Assembly (NCBI GenBank): GCA_041652155.1
Contig: JBAZHV010000020.1
Coordinates: 1 to 20,129 of the forward strand
Reading direction: 5' to 3'
DNA from: CAIMDX01 sp041652155
Lineage (GTDB): Bacteria > Patescibacteriota > Minisyncoccia > Minisyncoccales > JAQTVQ01
Length of the DNA stretch: 20,129 bases
Shown: in pieces, positions 7,188 through 14,068 of the stretch
How positions within the stretch are numbered: position 1 is the first letter of the stretch
How the letters are laid out: each line of letters starts with the position of its first letter
Position numbers and translations under genes: made by a program
Notes under the pieces: generated by a model
The model's input: the letters and a program-made list of their open reading frames with translations, nothing else
Database searches by the model: none
What the model was told of the DNA's origin: nothing

Positions 7188-8849
7188 ATGAAAAACACAA
7201 AAGATTATTCGATCTTAGTAGGCGGAGCGGCCGGCCAGGGTTCGAGAGTGGCTGGGCTGATCATTGCCAAACTGTTCAACCGGCTTGGCTACAATATTTT
7301 CATTCACGAAGACTACCAGTCTTTGATAAAAGGGGGGCATAATTTTTCCCAGATCAGGGCGTCCGAAGAGGAGGTTTTGTCCCACAGGAACGAAGCCGAT
7401 TTTATGCTGGCCTTGGACGCGAACACGATCGCCAAACATAAGGACAAGCTCGCGAAAAAAGGCACGCTTATCTTTAACCAGGACAAGATACAATTCGATA
7501 CGGGGATCGGCGTGAAGATAGACACGATCACCAAAGAGCTTGGCGGATTGCCGATAATGTCCAACACGGCTTTGATCGCGGCTTTTGCTAAAATGACCGG
7601 TATCAGCTGGGCGGTTTTGGAAGATGTTTTGAAAAAGGAGATAGGCAAAGGTATAGAGAAAAATTTGGAGATAGCCAGGAAAGCATACGACGAGAGCCAG
7701 GAGGTTGTGAAAATTGAAAAATTAAAGAACAAACCCAAGCCGCTTTTGACCGGCAACGAAGCTTTGGCGTTGGGCGCAGTTAAAGCGGGGCTGGATAACT
7801 ATTACGCTTATCCTATGACTCCGGCGACCAGCATCCTTCATTATCTGGCCGCGCATGAAAAAGAATGTAACGTAACCGTTTCCCAATTGGAAAATGAGAT
7901 AAGCGTTATCAACGCCGGGATCGGCAGCGCTTTTGCCGGGAAAAGAACGATGGTCGGAACATCGGGAGGAGGATTCGCTTTAATGACAGAAGGTATCAGC
8001 TTGGCGGCCCAGGCCGAAACCCCGATCTTGGTGATAGACAGCCAGAGATCAGGCCCGGCCACGGGAGTGCCGACATACAACGGGCAGAGCGATCTACTGT
8101 GCGTTCTTGCTTCCGGGCACGGCGATTTTTTGAGATTTGTCGTTGCTCCGGGAGACGCCCAAGAATCTTTTTATTGGACCGGAAAATTATTGAATCTGGC
8201 TTGGCAATACCAAACGCCAGCCATTTTGCTGACTGATAAGGATATATCCGAAGGCACTTTTACTTTTGACGAGGCGGTTTTGAAAAAAGTTAAAAAGGAA
8301 AAAGATTCGGTATGGAATGGGAAAGGGGAATACAAAAGATATTTGGACAAGGAGAACGGGATCTCTCCGATGGCTTTCCCCGGCCAGCCCGGCGCGATAG
8401 TCAAAGCCATCAGTTATGAACACGACGAATACGGAATATCCACCGAGGAAGAGGCTCAGATCGTTAAGATGCAAGACAAGAGGTTGAGAAAATTCGAGGC
8501 GATGCAAAACGCGGTTGACGAGATGGAAGGAACGGTCAAAGTTTACGGCAATCTGAAATCAAAGAAAGTTGTTATTTGTTGGGGTTCGACAAAGGGAGCG
8601 GTCAAAGAAGCCGCCGAACATTTGGGCCTTAAAGTCGTCCAGCCCGTTGTTCTGCAGCCTTTTCCTGAAAAGCAGATGTACGCGGCCTTGAAGGGGGCGG
8701 AGAAGATAGTTTCGGTCGAGCTTAATTCCACCGGCCAGATGGAGCAGATTTTGAACAGCCATGGGATCGAAGCGGACAAAAGGATCTTGAAATACGATAT
8801 GAGGCCTTTCACCGCGCAAGAATTAGAAGTTCAATTTAAAAAAATATAA
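7188..8849 (+). CDS. korA: 2-oxoacid:ferredoxin oxidoreductase, fused gamma-alpha subunit
   Basis: With the beta subunit encoded next, this 553-residue protein should oxidise a 2-oxoacid (pyruvate or 2-oxoglutarate, not decidable here) to an acyl-CoA, passing electrons to ferredoxin in the cytoplasm. The N-terminal gamma domain (about 1-175) has GGAAGQGSRVAG and LIKGGHNFSQIR. The alpha TPP-pyrimidine domain (about 188-360) has TGNEALALGAVKAG, YPMTPAT, TSGGGFALMTEG and RSGPATGVPT. The C-terminal domain (about 455-553) has VVICWGSTKGAVKEA. A gamma-alpha fusion is known in two-subunit members of the family. The frame is open from 7101, but that extension would start inside the upstream palindrome and is Cys-rich, unlike the family. 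The ATG at 7188, just before the first strand (DYSILVGGAAGQG), is preferred; 7170 is possible. The gap to korB is 2 bases, so the two are cotranscribed. Confidence 0.9.
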   Translation: MKNTKDYSILVGGAAGQGSRVAGLIIAKLFNRLGYNIFIHEDYQSLIKGGHNFSQIRASEEEVLSHRNEADFMLALDANTIAKHKDKLAKKGTLIFNQDKIQFDTGIGVKIDTITKELGGLPIMSNTALIAAFAKMTGISWAVLEDVLKKEIGKGIEKNLEIARKAYDESQEVVKIEKLKNKPKPLLTGNEALALGAVKAGLDNYYAYPMTPATSILHYLAAHEKECNVTVSQLENEISVINAGIGSAFAGKRTMVGTSGGGFALMTEGISLAAQAETPILVIDSQRSGPATGVPTYNGQSDLLCVLASGHGDFLRFVVAPGDAQESFYWTGKLLNLAWQYQTPAILLTDKDISEGTFTFDEAVLKKVKKEKDSVWNGKGEYKRYLDKENGISPMAFPGQPGAIVKAISYEHDEYGISTEEEAQIVKMQDKRLRKFEAMQNAVDEMEGTVKVYGNLKSKKVVICWGSTKGAVKEAAEHLGLKVVQPVVLQPFPEKQMYAALKGAEKIVSVELNSTGQMEQILNSHGIEADKRILKYDMRPFTAQELEVQFKKI

Positions 8850-8851
8850 CT

Positions 8852-9688
8852 ATGGAAAAACTAGAAACATCTTGCTCAAATACTTGGTGCCCCGGCTGCG
8901 GAAATTTCGGACTTCTCGCGGCGGTTAAAGAAGCGGTCAACTCTCTTATAGAGTCAGGGACGCCAAAAGAAAAAATAGTCATTGTCTCCGACATCGGATG
9001 CAACTCCAAGATCGCCGATTATTTGAATTTAAACAGCTTCTACGGCCTTCATGGCAGGTCGATCGCCTCGGCTGAAGGGGTAAAATTGGCGAATTCCGAT
9101 CTGAAAGTTCTGGTATTTTTGGGAGACGGCGCCGCTTTAGACGAAGGCATCTCCCATTTGATCCACGCCGCCAAGAGAAATTCCGATATCAATGTTTTCT
9201 TGCTCAATAACAGGCTTTTTGCCTTGACCACCGGGCAATTCACGGCGGTTTCTCCGAAAGGAATGAAGGGAAAATCAACTCCCGAAGGGAGCGTTGAGGA
9301 TCCTATCAATCCTTTGGAATTGATGATGGCCTCCAACGCCACTTTCATCGCCCGAAGTTATGCCCTGAAAGTCCAGCACCTGAAGAATCTTATTATTGAA
9401 GCGGTCAAGCATAAAGGTTTTTCACTGGTCGAAGTTCTCGAACCATGTATTTCATTTTTCAACACGATGCAGTTCTACGGCGAAAAAGCCTATGAAGCCG
9501 TAAACGAAGATCCGTCTTCCAAAGAGAAAGCCATGGCCCTTATAAGAGAATGGAATTACAGCGAGGAAGGAAGAGTCCCGTTGGGATTGTTCTATAAGAT
9601 CGAAAAACCGTCTTACGAAGAGCAGATGAATAAAAAAGAGGAAGGCAGAGAAGCGGACATTGCAAAATGCATTCAAAGCCATATCTAA
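8852..9688 (+). CDS. korB: 2-oxoacid:ferredoxin oxidoreductase, beta subunit
   Basis: This 278-residue subunit holds the thiamine pyrophosphate and one [4Fe-4S] cluster of the two-subunit enzyme. C13 and C16 (WCPGCG), C50 (DIGCNSK) and C199 (EPCISFF) sit where the four cluster ligands of the family are found. The TPP motif runs from GDG (91-93) to NN (119-120), followed by ALTTGQFTAVSPKG. The residue after GDG is Ala, where 2-oxoglutarate-type beta subunits usually have Asp, and the local sequence is GDGAALDEG. This may bear on substrate choice. No delta-type ferredoxin subunit is encoded nearby, so the electron acceptor must be encoded elsewhere. The C-terminal codons overlap the start of the next gene by 22 bases, which suggests translational coupling. 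Confidence 0.92.
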   Translation: MEKLETSCSNTWCPGCGNFGLLAAVKEAVNSLIESGTPKEKIVIVSDIGCNSKIADYLNLNSFYGLHGRSIASAEGVKLANSDLKVLVFLGDGAALDEGISHLIHAAKRNSDINVFLLNNRLFALTTGQFTAVSPKGMKGKSTPEGSVEDPINPLELMMASNATFIARSYALKVQHLKNLIIEAVKHKGFSLVEVLEPCISFFNTMQFYGEKAYEAVNEDPSSKEKAMALIREWNYSEEGRVPLGLFYKIEKPSYEEQMNKKEEGREADIAKCIQSHI

Positions 9689-10677
9689 AAAAGAAGATCG
9701 TTTGCCTTGGCGGAGGAACCGGGGCCAGCATGGTCATCAGAGCCTTGGAAAGCAAAGCTGATCTGTCGGCCGTCGTTTCGATGTTCGACAATGGCGGTTC
9801 CACCGGTTATTTGCGCCGAGAGCTGGATTTGCCGCCCGTAGGCGATCTTAGACAATGCCTCATATCTCTGACCCAAAAAAAAGAGCTGGCCTCTTTGCTG
9901 AAACACCGTTTCAGCAAAGGTTTTTTAAGAGGGCATAATTTGGGAAATATTTTGTTCGCCGCCGCCATAGAAGAAAGAGGATTTGAAAAAGGCTTGGAAT
10001 ATTTGGAAAAAATATTCGAAATTTCCGGAAAGATCATTCCTGCCTCTTTGGATAATTCAAACCTGATGGCTATTTTGGAAAACGGCAAGGCCATAAAGGG
10101 GGAAGAGGAGATCGTGAACTGTCGGGATATATCCAAAATAGGATTGAAGAAACTATATTTGTCTCCTGCGGCCAAAGCCAACCCGAAAGCCTTGGCGGAA
10201 ATAAAAAAGGCTGACTTTGTGATAATAGGACCCGGCAAATTCTATACCAGCTTGGTCTCAAATTTGCTGGTGGAGGGAATAGCCGAAGGGCTGGAAAGAT
10301 CAAAAGCCAAAAAGATCTTGGTTTGCAATATTATGACCCAGCCCGGCAATACGGACGGTTTCACCGTTGAGAAATTTTTAAGCGAAACAGAAAAATATAT
10401 CGGCCAAGGCGTTGTAGATCACATAGTTTTTAATACCAAAAAATTGTCCCCGCAAATGTCAAAACAGGTCAAAAAAATATTCGTCGGCGCGGAATTCGTC
10501 GGTTATGATAAGGCCATTTTGAAGGATAAAAAGTTTGTCGGGGCCGATCTGCTGGGCCTGGAATTGAAGCCGTTAAACCCGTCGGACATCCTCATCAAAG
10601 GAGTAAATCAAAGAACCATGGTCGGCCACGACCCGAAGAAGCTGGCCCGAGTCCTGTCAAAGATCATAAACCGTTAG
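9667..10677 (+). CDS. yvcK: YvcK/CofD-like gluconeogenesis factor
   Basis: The 336-residue protein belongs to the YvcK branch of the CofD-like family. YvcK proteins in other bacteria bind UDP-sugars and are needed for growth on gluconeogenic carbon and for normal cell-wall synthesis. It is cytoplasmic. Visible motifs are CLGGGTG (13-19), FDNGGSTG (40-47), GDLRQCLISL (59-68), GHNLGNI (89-95), GPGKFYTS (188-195) and MTQPGNTDGF (223-232), in family order and spacing. Length is close to the usual 310-330. It starts inside korB (22-base overlap, different frame), and no other Met precedes the nucleotide-binding loop, so the start is secure. Sitting at the end of the kor operon and downstream of glmS, it groups carbon flux and amino-sugar genes. 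The intergenic region after it carries the DnaA-box pair. Confidence 0.9.
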   Translation: MHSKPYLKKKIVCLGGGTGASMVIRALESKADLSAVVSMFDNGGSTGYLRRELDLPPVGDLRQCLISLTQKKELASLLKHRFSKGFLRGHNLGNILFAAAIEERGFEKGLEYLEKIFEISGKIIPASLDNSNLMAILENGKAIKGEEEIVNCRDISKIGLKKLYLSPAAKANPKALAEIKKADFVIIGPGKFYTSLVSNLLVEGIAEGLERSKAKKILVCNIMTQPGNTDGFTVEKFLSETEKYIGQGVVDHIVFNTKKLSPQMSKQVKKIFVGAEFVGYDKAILKDKKFVGADLLGLELKPLNPSDILIKGVNQRTMVGHDPKKLARVLSKIINR

Positions 10678-10699
10678 CTTTTCTTGCCTGAAAATCTTT

Positions 10700-10773
10700 A
10701 AGTTATCCACAGAAACCGCCAGCAGAGGCCTTTTTTATGATATTATTTAGATCAAGATAACTGTGGATAACTT
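10700..10773. promoter_or_regulatory. Inverted pair of consensus DnaA boxes
   Basis: Bases 10700-10712 and 10761-10773 form a perfect 13-bp inverted repeat, AAGTTATCCACAG and its complement. Each arm contains TTATCCACA, the consensus DnaA box, once per strand. The 48-base spacer includes a T-run and an AT-rich stretch (10731-10750) and a GATC. It lies between yvcK and the HAD gene. It could be a DnaA-controlled promoter, a DnaA-titrating site or part of an origin. No dnaA, dnaN or rpmH is in the window. Confidence 0.6.
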
Positions 10774-10775
10774 TA

Positions 10776-10792
10776 CACAGGTCCGACCTGTG
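10776..10792. repeat. CACAGGT/ACCTGTG palindrome, second copy
   Basis: CACAGGT and ACCTGTG form a 7-bp stem around the loop CCG, ending 8 bases before the HAD gene start. The same arms form the core of the palindrome at 7101-7123. The hairpin would cover the ribosome entry region if the leader is transcribed. Confidence 0.55.
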
Positions 10793-10800
10793 CAAGATAT

Positions 10801-11433
10801 ATGCGTATAGTTTTAGACTTTGATCATACCTTGTATTCGTCCAAGAGCCTTTACGAAGCGATAAAGGCGGCTTTTGGCGGTTTGGGTGCGAGCGAAGATA
10901 TTTTCCAGCAAACTTTTCAGCTCTCGAAAGGCAAGGGAATGGATTACAAGCCTTCGAGGCAGATGAGGTTTATTGCTAGGCAGACAGGCGTCGCGGAAGC
11001 CAAACTGCAAAAGGCTTTTGATAAGGTTTTAAAGATATCTCCGAATTTTCTGTATCCCGATTCTATCCCTTTTTTGAAAAAATACTGCAAAACGGCGGAA
11101 ATTTTTATGCTTTCTTACGGCGAAGAAAAGTTCCAGAGACAGAAGATCGATTCGGCGAGGATCAATAAATATTTCAAAATAATAAAAGTCACCAGGGATA
11201 TAGGCAAATCGAAAAGTTTTAAACTGTTCGCCAAAAAAGGAGAGAAGATAATTTTCGTTGAAGACAACCCTCAAGCTCTTTTGGAAGCTAAAAAGATATG
11301 TCCCGAAGCCATAGCGGTAAGAATGAGAAGAGGAGAGGGAAAATACGCTGAGACTCCTGACAACGACCAAATAGACTTTCAGATAGAAAATTTCCAGGAG
11401 TTGGAGGCGATTATCGAAAAATTGAAAAATTAA
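10801..11433 (+). CDS. HAD superfamily hydrolase
   Basis: The 210-residue protein has all four HAD motifs. Motif I is D6-F-D8-H-T-L, with the nucleophile D6 and acid/base D8. Motif II is S105 in IFMLSYG. A lysine (K136 or K138) lies in the motif III region. Motif IV is E154-D155-N156 in IIFVEDNP. A helical cap (about 14-85) sits between motifs I and II, as in C1-cap members. The family contains phosphatases, phosphoglucomutases and related enzymes. The substrate cannot be read from this sequence. No Shine-Dalgarno is visible, and a palindrome lies just before the start. It is flanked by regulatory-looking regions on both sides, so it is probably transcribed alone. Confidence 0.8.
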   Translation: MRIVLDFDHTLYSSKSLYEAIKAAFGGLGASEDIFQQTFQLSKGKGMDYKPSRQMRFIARQTGVAEAKLQKAFDKVLKISPNFLYPDSIPFLKKYCKTAEIFMLSYGEEKFQRQKIDSARINKYFKIIKVTRDIGKSKSFKLFAKKGEKIIFVEDNPQALLEAKKICPEAIAVRMRRGEGKYAETPDNDQIDFQIENFQELEAIIEKLKN

Positions 11434-11482
11434 AGCGCATATATTTTTATGTTCCGATTGCAGCAATTAGGGTTATTTTTTG

Positions 11483-11520
11483 CATAGGTATTGTAACGAT
11501 TTGCCTATGTGTGCTAGATT
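11483..11520 (+). promoter_or_regulatory. Candidate promoter and operator of the HTH-ATPase gene
   Basis: An extended -10, TGCTAGATT (11512-11520), follows a -35-like TTGTAA (11491-11496) with an 18-base spacer. The inverted repeat CATAGG (11483-11488) / CCTATG (11504-11509) brackets the -35 element. MerR-type regulators bind dyads at their own promoters, so autoregulation by the downstream HTH protein is a reasonable inference. Transcription would start about 25 bases before the ATG at 11551. Confidence 0.4.
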
Positions 11521-11550
11521 AAAGATAGAATTGTTAAGATTTTTGTTAAT

Positions 11551-12276
11551 ATGAAATCAAAATTAATACCTATAAGCGCGGCTGCGGCCAGCCTGGGAGT
11601 GTCAATAGACACTTTAAGGCGCTGGGATGGTTCAGGCAAACTTAAAGCAATTAGAAAATCTCCGGGCGGAATCCGTTATTATTCCGAGAATGATATAGAG
11701 TTGCTATCGCACGAAATATTTAAGTTGGCTTATGAGTGGGCCTCTAACTCAATTCCCACCGAGATACCTTCAATATTCTATTGCCCCAACAGTTCAATTT
11801 TTCAAGTAAGATTGATAAAAATGCAGGATATACTGATTGCAGTTCCATCAATAGAAAAAATTTTCTCTCTATTGGTTGCGGTCGCAGGAGAGATCGGTAA
11901 TAATTCTTTTGACCATAATATTGGCAATTGGCCTGATTTGCCTGGTATCTTTCTTGGATATGATGTTAACAAAAAAGAAATTGTTTTGGCGGATCGCGGG
12001 ATAGGCATTTTGAAAACTCTTAAGCGAGTAAGGCCAGAGTTGGACAATTATAAAGATGCATTGACTGTTGCTTTTACTGAAATTATATCAGGAAGGGCTC
12101 CGGAGGAAAGAGGAAATGGATTGAAATTTGTTAGAAAAGTTATCGCGGAAAATCCGATAAGCTTGTTTTTTCAGTCTGGCGACGCAGAGATAAGAATGGC
12201 TAAAGAAAATTCCGATTTAAATATAGAGAGTTCAGACAAAACTATACGAGGTTGTATGGCTATGATCAGATTTTAA
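11551..12276 (+). CDS. MerR-type HTH fused to a GHKL (RsbW/HATPase_c-like) ATPase domain
   Basis: The 241-residue protein begins with a MerR-like winged HTH (about 7-50; AAASLGVSIDTLRRWDGSGK, then SPGGIRYY). After a linker (51-95) comes a Bergerat-fold ATPase domain. Its N-box is E114-I-G-N-N-S-F-D-H-N123, the G1 box is D148-R-G-I-G152, and the G2-like turn is ERGNGLKFV (186-194). No phospho-acceptor histidine domain or membrane segment is present, so it resembles anti-sigma-type kinases more than sensor kinases. The STAS-like partner is encoded 20 bases downstream. By analogy with RsbW/RsbV partner switching, the ATPase may bind or phosphorylate the STAS-like protein and so control the DNA-binding domain. 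That mechanism is inference. The promoter region upstream carries a dyad that could be its operator. Confidence 0.75.
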   Translation: MKSKLIPISAAAASLGVSIDTLRRWDGSGKLKAIRKSPGGIRYYSENDIELLSHEIFKLAYEWASNSIPTEIPSIFYCPNSSIFQVRLIKMQDILIAVPSIEKIFSLLVAVAGEIGNNSFDHNIGNWPDLPGIFLGYDVNKKEIVLADRGIGILKTLKRVRPELDNYKDALTVAFTEIISGRAPEERGNGLKFVRKVIAENPISLFFQSGDAEIRMAKENSDLNIESSDKTIRGCMAMIRF

Positions 12277-12296
12277 TTAAGATACAATAAAATAAT

Positions 12297-12590
12297 ATGA
12301 ATATAGATATCAAAAAATTTGGGACAACTTTAATATCAAGGCAATCAGGCAAAGAGGCTTTCGCCGCTTTCCAGCCGATTTTGAAAGATGCTTTAGAGAC
12401 GGAAGATTTAATAATAGATTTTAACGGAGTGATAACCTTTTCTCCTTCCTGGGGAGATGAATTTTTAACGCCGATTGTTCGAATATATGGCGATAGGTCT
12501 AAATTTAAAAACACAAAAAATCCTTCAGTAAGAGCTGCTATAGAAATACTTGAAAAAGCAAATAATATCAAATTCAATATAATTGATTAG
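12297..12590 (+). CDS. STAS-like domain protein (DUF4325-like)
   Basis: This 97-residue protein has the alternating strand-helix layout of a single STAS-like domain. The strand DLIIDFNGVITFSPSWGDEF (about 37-56) holds the loop S49-P-S51-W-G-D-E, where DUF4325 and anti-sigma antagonist proteins carry their key serine region. DUF4325 proteins are commonly encoded beside HATPase-type proteins, as here (gene at 11551, 20-base gap, same strand). The likely role is a cytoplasmic partner of that ATPase. Whether S49 or S51 is phosphorylated cannot be read from sequence. No signal peptide, membrane segment or Shine-Dalgarno is visible. Confidence 0.65.
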   Translation: MNIDIKKFGTTLISRQSGKEAFAAFQPILKDALETEDLIIDFNGVITFSPSWGDEFLTPIVRIYGDRSKFKNTKNPSVRAAIEILEKANNIKFNIID

Positions 12591-12785
12591 TCCTTTATCC
12601 TTCCCAAAAATCTTCGGCTCGAGACTCGTTGTAGAATTTTACCGAAGCTTTCCGTCAGAGTTATTCTCTAAATTTTCTCTCGCTCTTTAATAAATAGTTC
12701 ATGCCCCTTGATACTGATTAGAGCTTCGTGCTTACTTATTGGAAGGACAAGCAGACCATAGCTAGCCATTTTAAGCTTATTAAGC

Positions 12786-12855
12786 TATAATCCTTGCCAG
12801 CAAACAAAAAAGTCCTAGTTGGCTTTTCTGTTTTTTACAGAGCATAAGGAAAGGG
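12786..12855 (+). promoter_or_regulatory. Leader of the small secreted protein: -10, hairpin and strong RBS
   Basis: TATAAT at 12786-12791 is a perfect -10, overlapping a short direct repeat (TTAAGCT). No good -35 is visible. The putative leader then forms an 11-bp, AT-rich stem with one mismatch (12802-12812 with 12823-12833) followed by TTT, resembling an attenuator. AAGGAAAGGG (12846-12855) is a strong Shine-Dalgarno 8 bases before the ATG. The rest of 12591-12785 holds only a 6-bp CTTCGG/CCGAAG stem (12612-12647), and I see nothing else in it. Confidence 0.4.
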
Positions 12856-12863
12856 ATTAAAAA

Positions 12864-13118
12864 ATGAGAGGGATAATTTTGGCGCTGCTTCTGATCGTGG
12901 CAGCGCTGGGGAACGCATCTGCCGAGGCGGAGTTTAGCGCTCGCCTTGCGCCTGATGCGAATTTAACGGTCGCAGGAATGGGGGAGCCGAACCTGACAAT
13001 CACTTTGTTCGGTGTTTGGCACGAATATTTCCTGGGCAATCCCGGGACTACAAAAATATTCGTAACCGATCCGGAAGGAAACAGTTTTGTTTCATTCGGA
13101 AAAGTCACCCCCATTTGA
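12864..13118 (+). CDS. Small secreted protein of unknown function
   Basis: The 84-residue protein starts with a typical Sec signal peptide: MRG, a hydrophobic core ILALLLIVAALG, and a likely signal peptidase I site after A-S-A (about residue 20). No lipobox cysteine is present. The mature part of about 64 residues is rich in beta-forming stretches (LTVAGMGEPNLTITLFGVWH) and ends in FVTDPEGNSFVSFGKVTPI, which resembles the opening strands of a larger Ig-like surface protein. It could be a truncated remnant, but no continuation is evident in the other frames after the stop. The gene has the only strong Shine-Dalgarno in the window, and its coding sequence looks more GC-rich than its surroundings. 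Both suggest a different origin. The next gene is convergent. I do not recognise the family. Confidence 0.6.
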   Translation: MRGIILALLLIVAALGNASAEAEFSARLAPDANLTVAGMGEPNLTITLFGVWHEYFLGNPGTTKIFVTDPEGNSFVSFGKVTPI

Positions 13119-13134
13119 TTTTTTTGGCAGACCG

Positions 13135-13172
13135 CTGGATAAAGATGCCGCCGCGTGTTATCTTTTTATCAG
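13135..13172. terminator. Imperfect hairpin between convergent genes
   Basis: CTGGATAAAGAT pairs with ATCTTTTTATCAG through two bulges around a GC-rich loop. It lies 16 bases after the small secreted gene and about 48 bases beyond the end of the convergent DUF364-like gene, where a shared terminator would be expected. Confidence 0.3.
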
Positions 13173-13219
13173 CCATTTGCAAAAAATAAATAGGAGGTGG
13201 GATGTCGTAGAGCTCGTTT

Positions 13220-14029
13220 TTACTGGGAAGTGGCTTCTTCCTTTCGAAAAATCAAGTATTTGGTATCACCGAAAAAATCATAGTAAGGAAAAAACTCCGA
13301 AAGAACGGTATCTGCGCCATAACCGACTAATTGCGGACCGAAGTTGGATCCTGTTTCCATATAAAGAGTCAAATTTTTTCCATTTTCCCTGGAGAGTTCA
13401 AAAATTTTATCAGCGGTTTGCGAAACGAATATCATTCCTGTTGCCACGACATAATCGGTTTCTTTTATTTCTTTTTGGATATCGGATATTTTTCCGTCGT
13501 TGATATCCGTGGAGTAAAATCCTAGGCCGATCTTTTGTTCTTCCAGATCAAGCACTTTTATGTGGCAGTTTTTGATCTTAGCTTCCTCAATAATCTCAGC
13601 TGCGGCACCAAGCAATAAAATTTTTGATCCGTTTGGAATATGCGCAAGTAGCGCATTGGCTCTTTTTCGCCCTTTCTGCCTAATGTTTCCAGTAAAGAGA
13701 AGTTTATTTTTGAAGTCCTTTTCATTTATCAGGCAATACAGAGCATCTGTAATGGCGACCTGCATATGGACGGGCGCATCCCCTATGACGTCTAGCGCAT
13801 TTTTATTTACAAAATTGCTTGGAGAATAATCAATTTTTTCTTGAAAATAAGAAAAACCGTAAGCATTCTCGAACAGAACCAGGCAAAATTTCATATCGGT
13901 AAAAACTGTGTTGCAATCTTTCATCGTGTAAAGAGTCTCGCCGATAATTATATTATCGATCCTTAGTTCTTTCTCTCGGCCAAGCAAGTCTCTTCTTGCG
14001 TCGGCAATTAAATTGTTTAGGATATTCAT
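13220..14029 (-). CDS. DUF364/DUF4213-like protein (putative metal-chelation-related Rossmann protein)
   Basis: The 269-residue protein appears to have two parts. The N-terminal half (about 1-110; DNIIIGETLYTMKD and a helical HMQVAITDALYCLIN) resembles the enolase-N-like DUF4213 part. The C-terminal half (about 134-260) is Rossmann-like, with KILLLGAAAEIIEEA (137-151), TDYVVATGMIFVSQTADKIF, then TLYMETGSNFGPQLVGYGAD and an aromatic FFPYYDFFG. In the DUF364 family the TG-x-x-(N) and G-P-S-type segments line the cleft between the domains, and a role in heavy-metal or metallophore chemistry has been proposed. The reaction is unknown. No signal peptide is present. It is divergent from an ATP-grasp gene and adjoins two more, which suggests work on the same small molecule. 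A TTGATT/TATACT promoter is visible upstream. Confidence 0.55.
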   Translation of the reverse strand: MNILNNLIADARRDLLGREKELRIDNIIIGETLYTMKDCNTVFTDMKFCLVLFENAYGFSYFQEKIDYSPSNFVNKNALDVIGDAPVHMQVAITDALYCLINEKDFKNKLLFTGNIRQKGRKRANALLAHIPNGSKILLLGAAAEIIEEAKIKNCHIKVLDLEEQKIGLGFYSTDINDGKISDIQKEIKETDYVVATGMIFVSQTADKIFELSRENGKNLTLYMETGSNFGPQLVGYGADTVLSEFFPYYDFFGDTKYLIFRKEEATSQ

Positions 14030-14038
14030 AACAGGGAG

Positions 14039-14068
14039 AGTATACTGGATAAATGTTTAGCAAATCAA
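14039..14068 (-). promoter_or_regulatory. Promoter of the DUF364-like gene
   Basis: On the minus strand, TTGATT (14063-14068) and TATACT (14039-14044) are separated by 18 bases. The -10 ends 9 bases before the ATG at 14029. The rest of the divergent gap to 14243 contains no promoter I would call for the plus-strand ATP-grasp gene. Confidence 0.5.

Noticed and set aside
10678..10800. Complete chromosomal origin (oriC)
   Set aside because: Two DnaA boxes alone are not enough. No dnaA, dnaN, rpmH or rnpA is nearby and no further boxes were found, so only a DnaA-box pair is claimed.
167..13118. Alternative genetic code with TGA as glycine
   Set aside because: The TGA codons at 2519-2521, 4958-4960 and 13116-13118 fall at natural protein ends, and no in-frame TGA interrupts any conserved domain.
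13191..13210. Strong Shine-Dalgarno-like TAGGAGGTG followed by ATG
   Set aside because: The ATG is followed by one codon and a TAG stop, so no protein is made there. At most it is a remnant of a lost gene.
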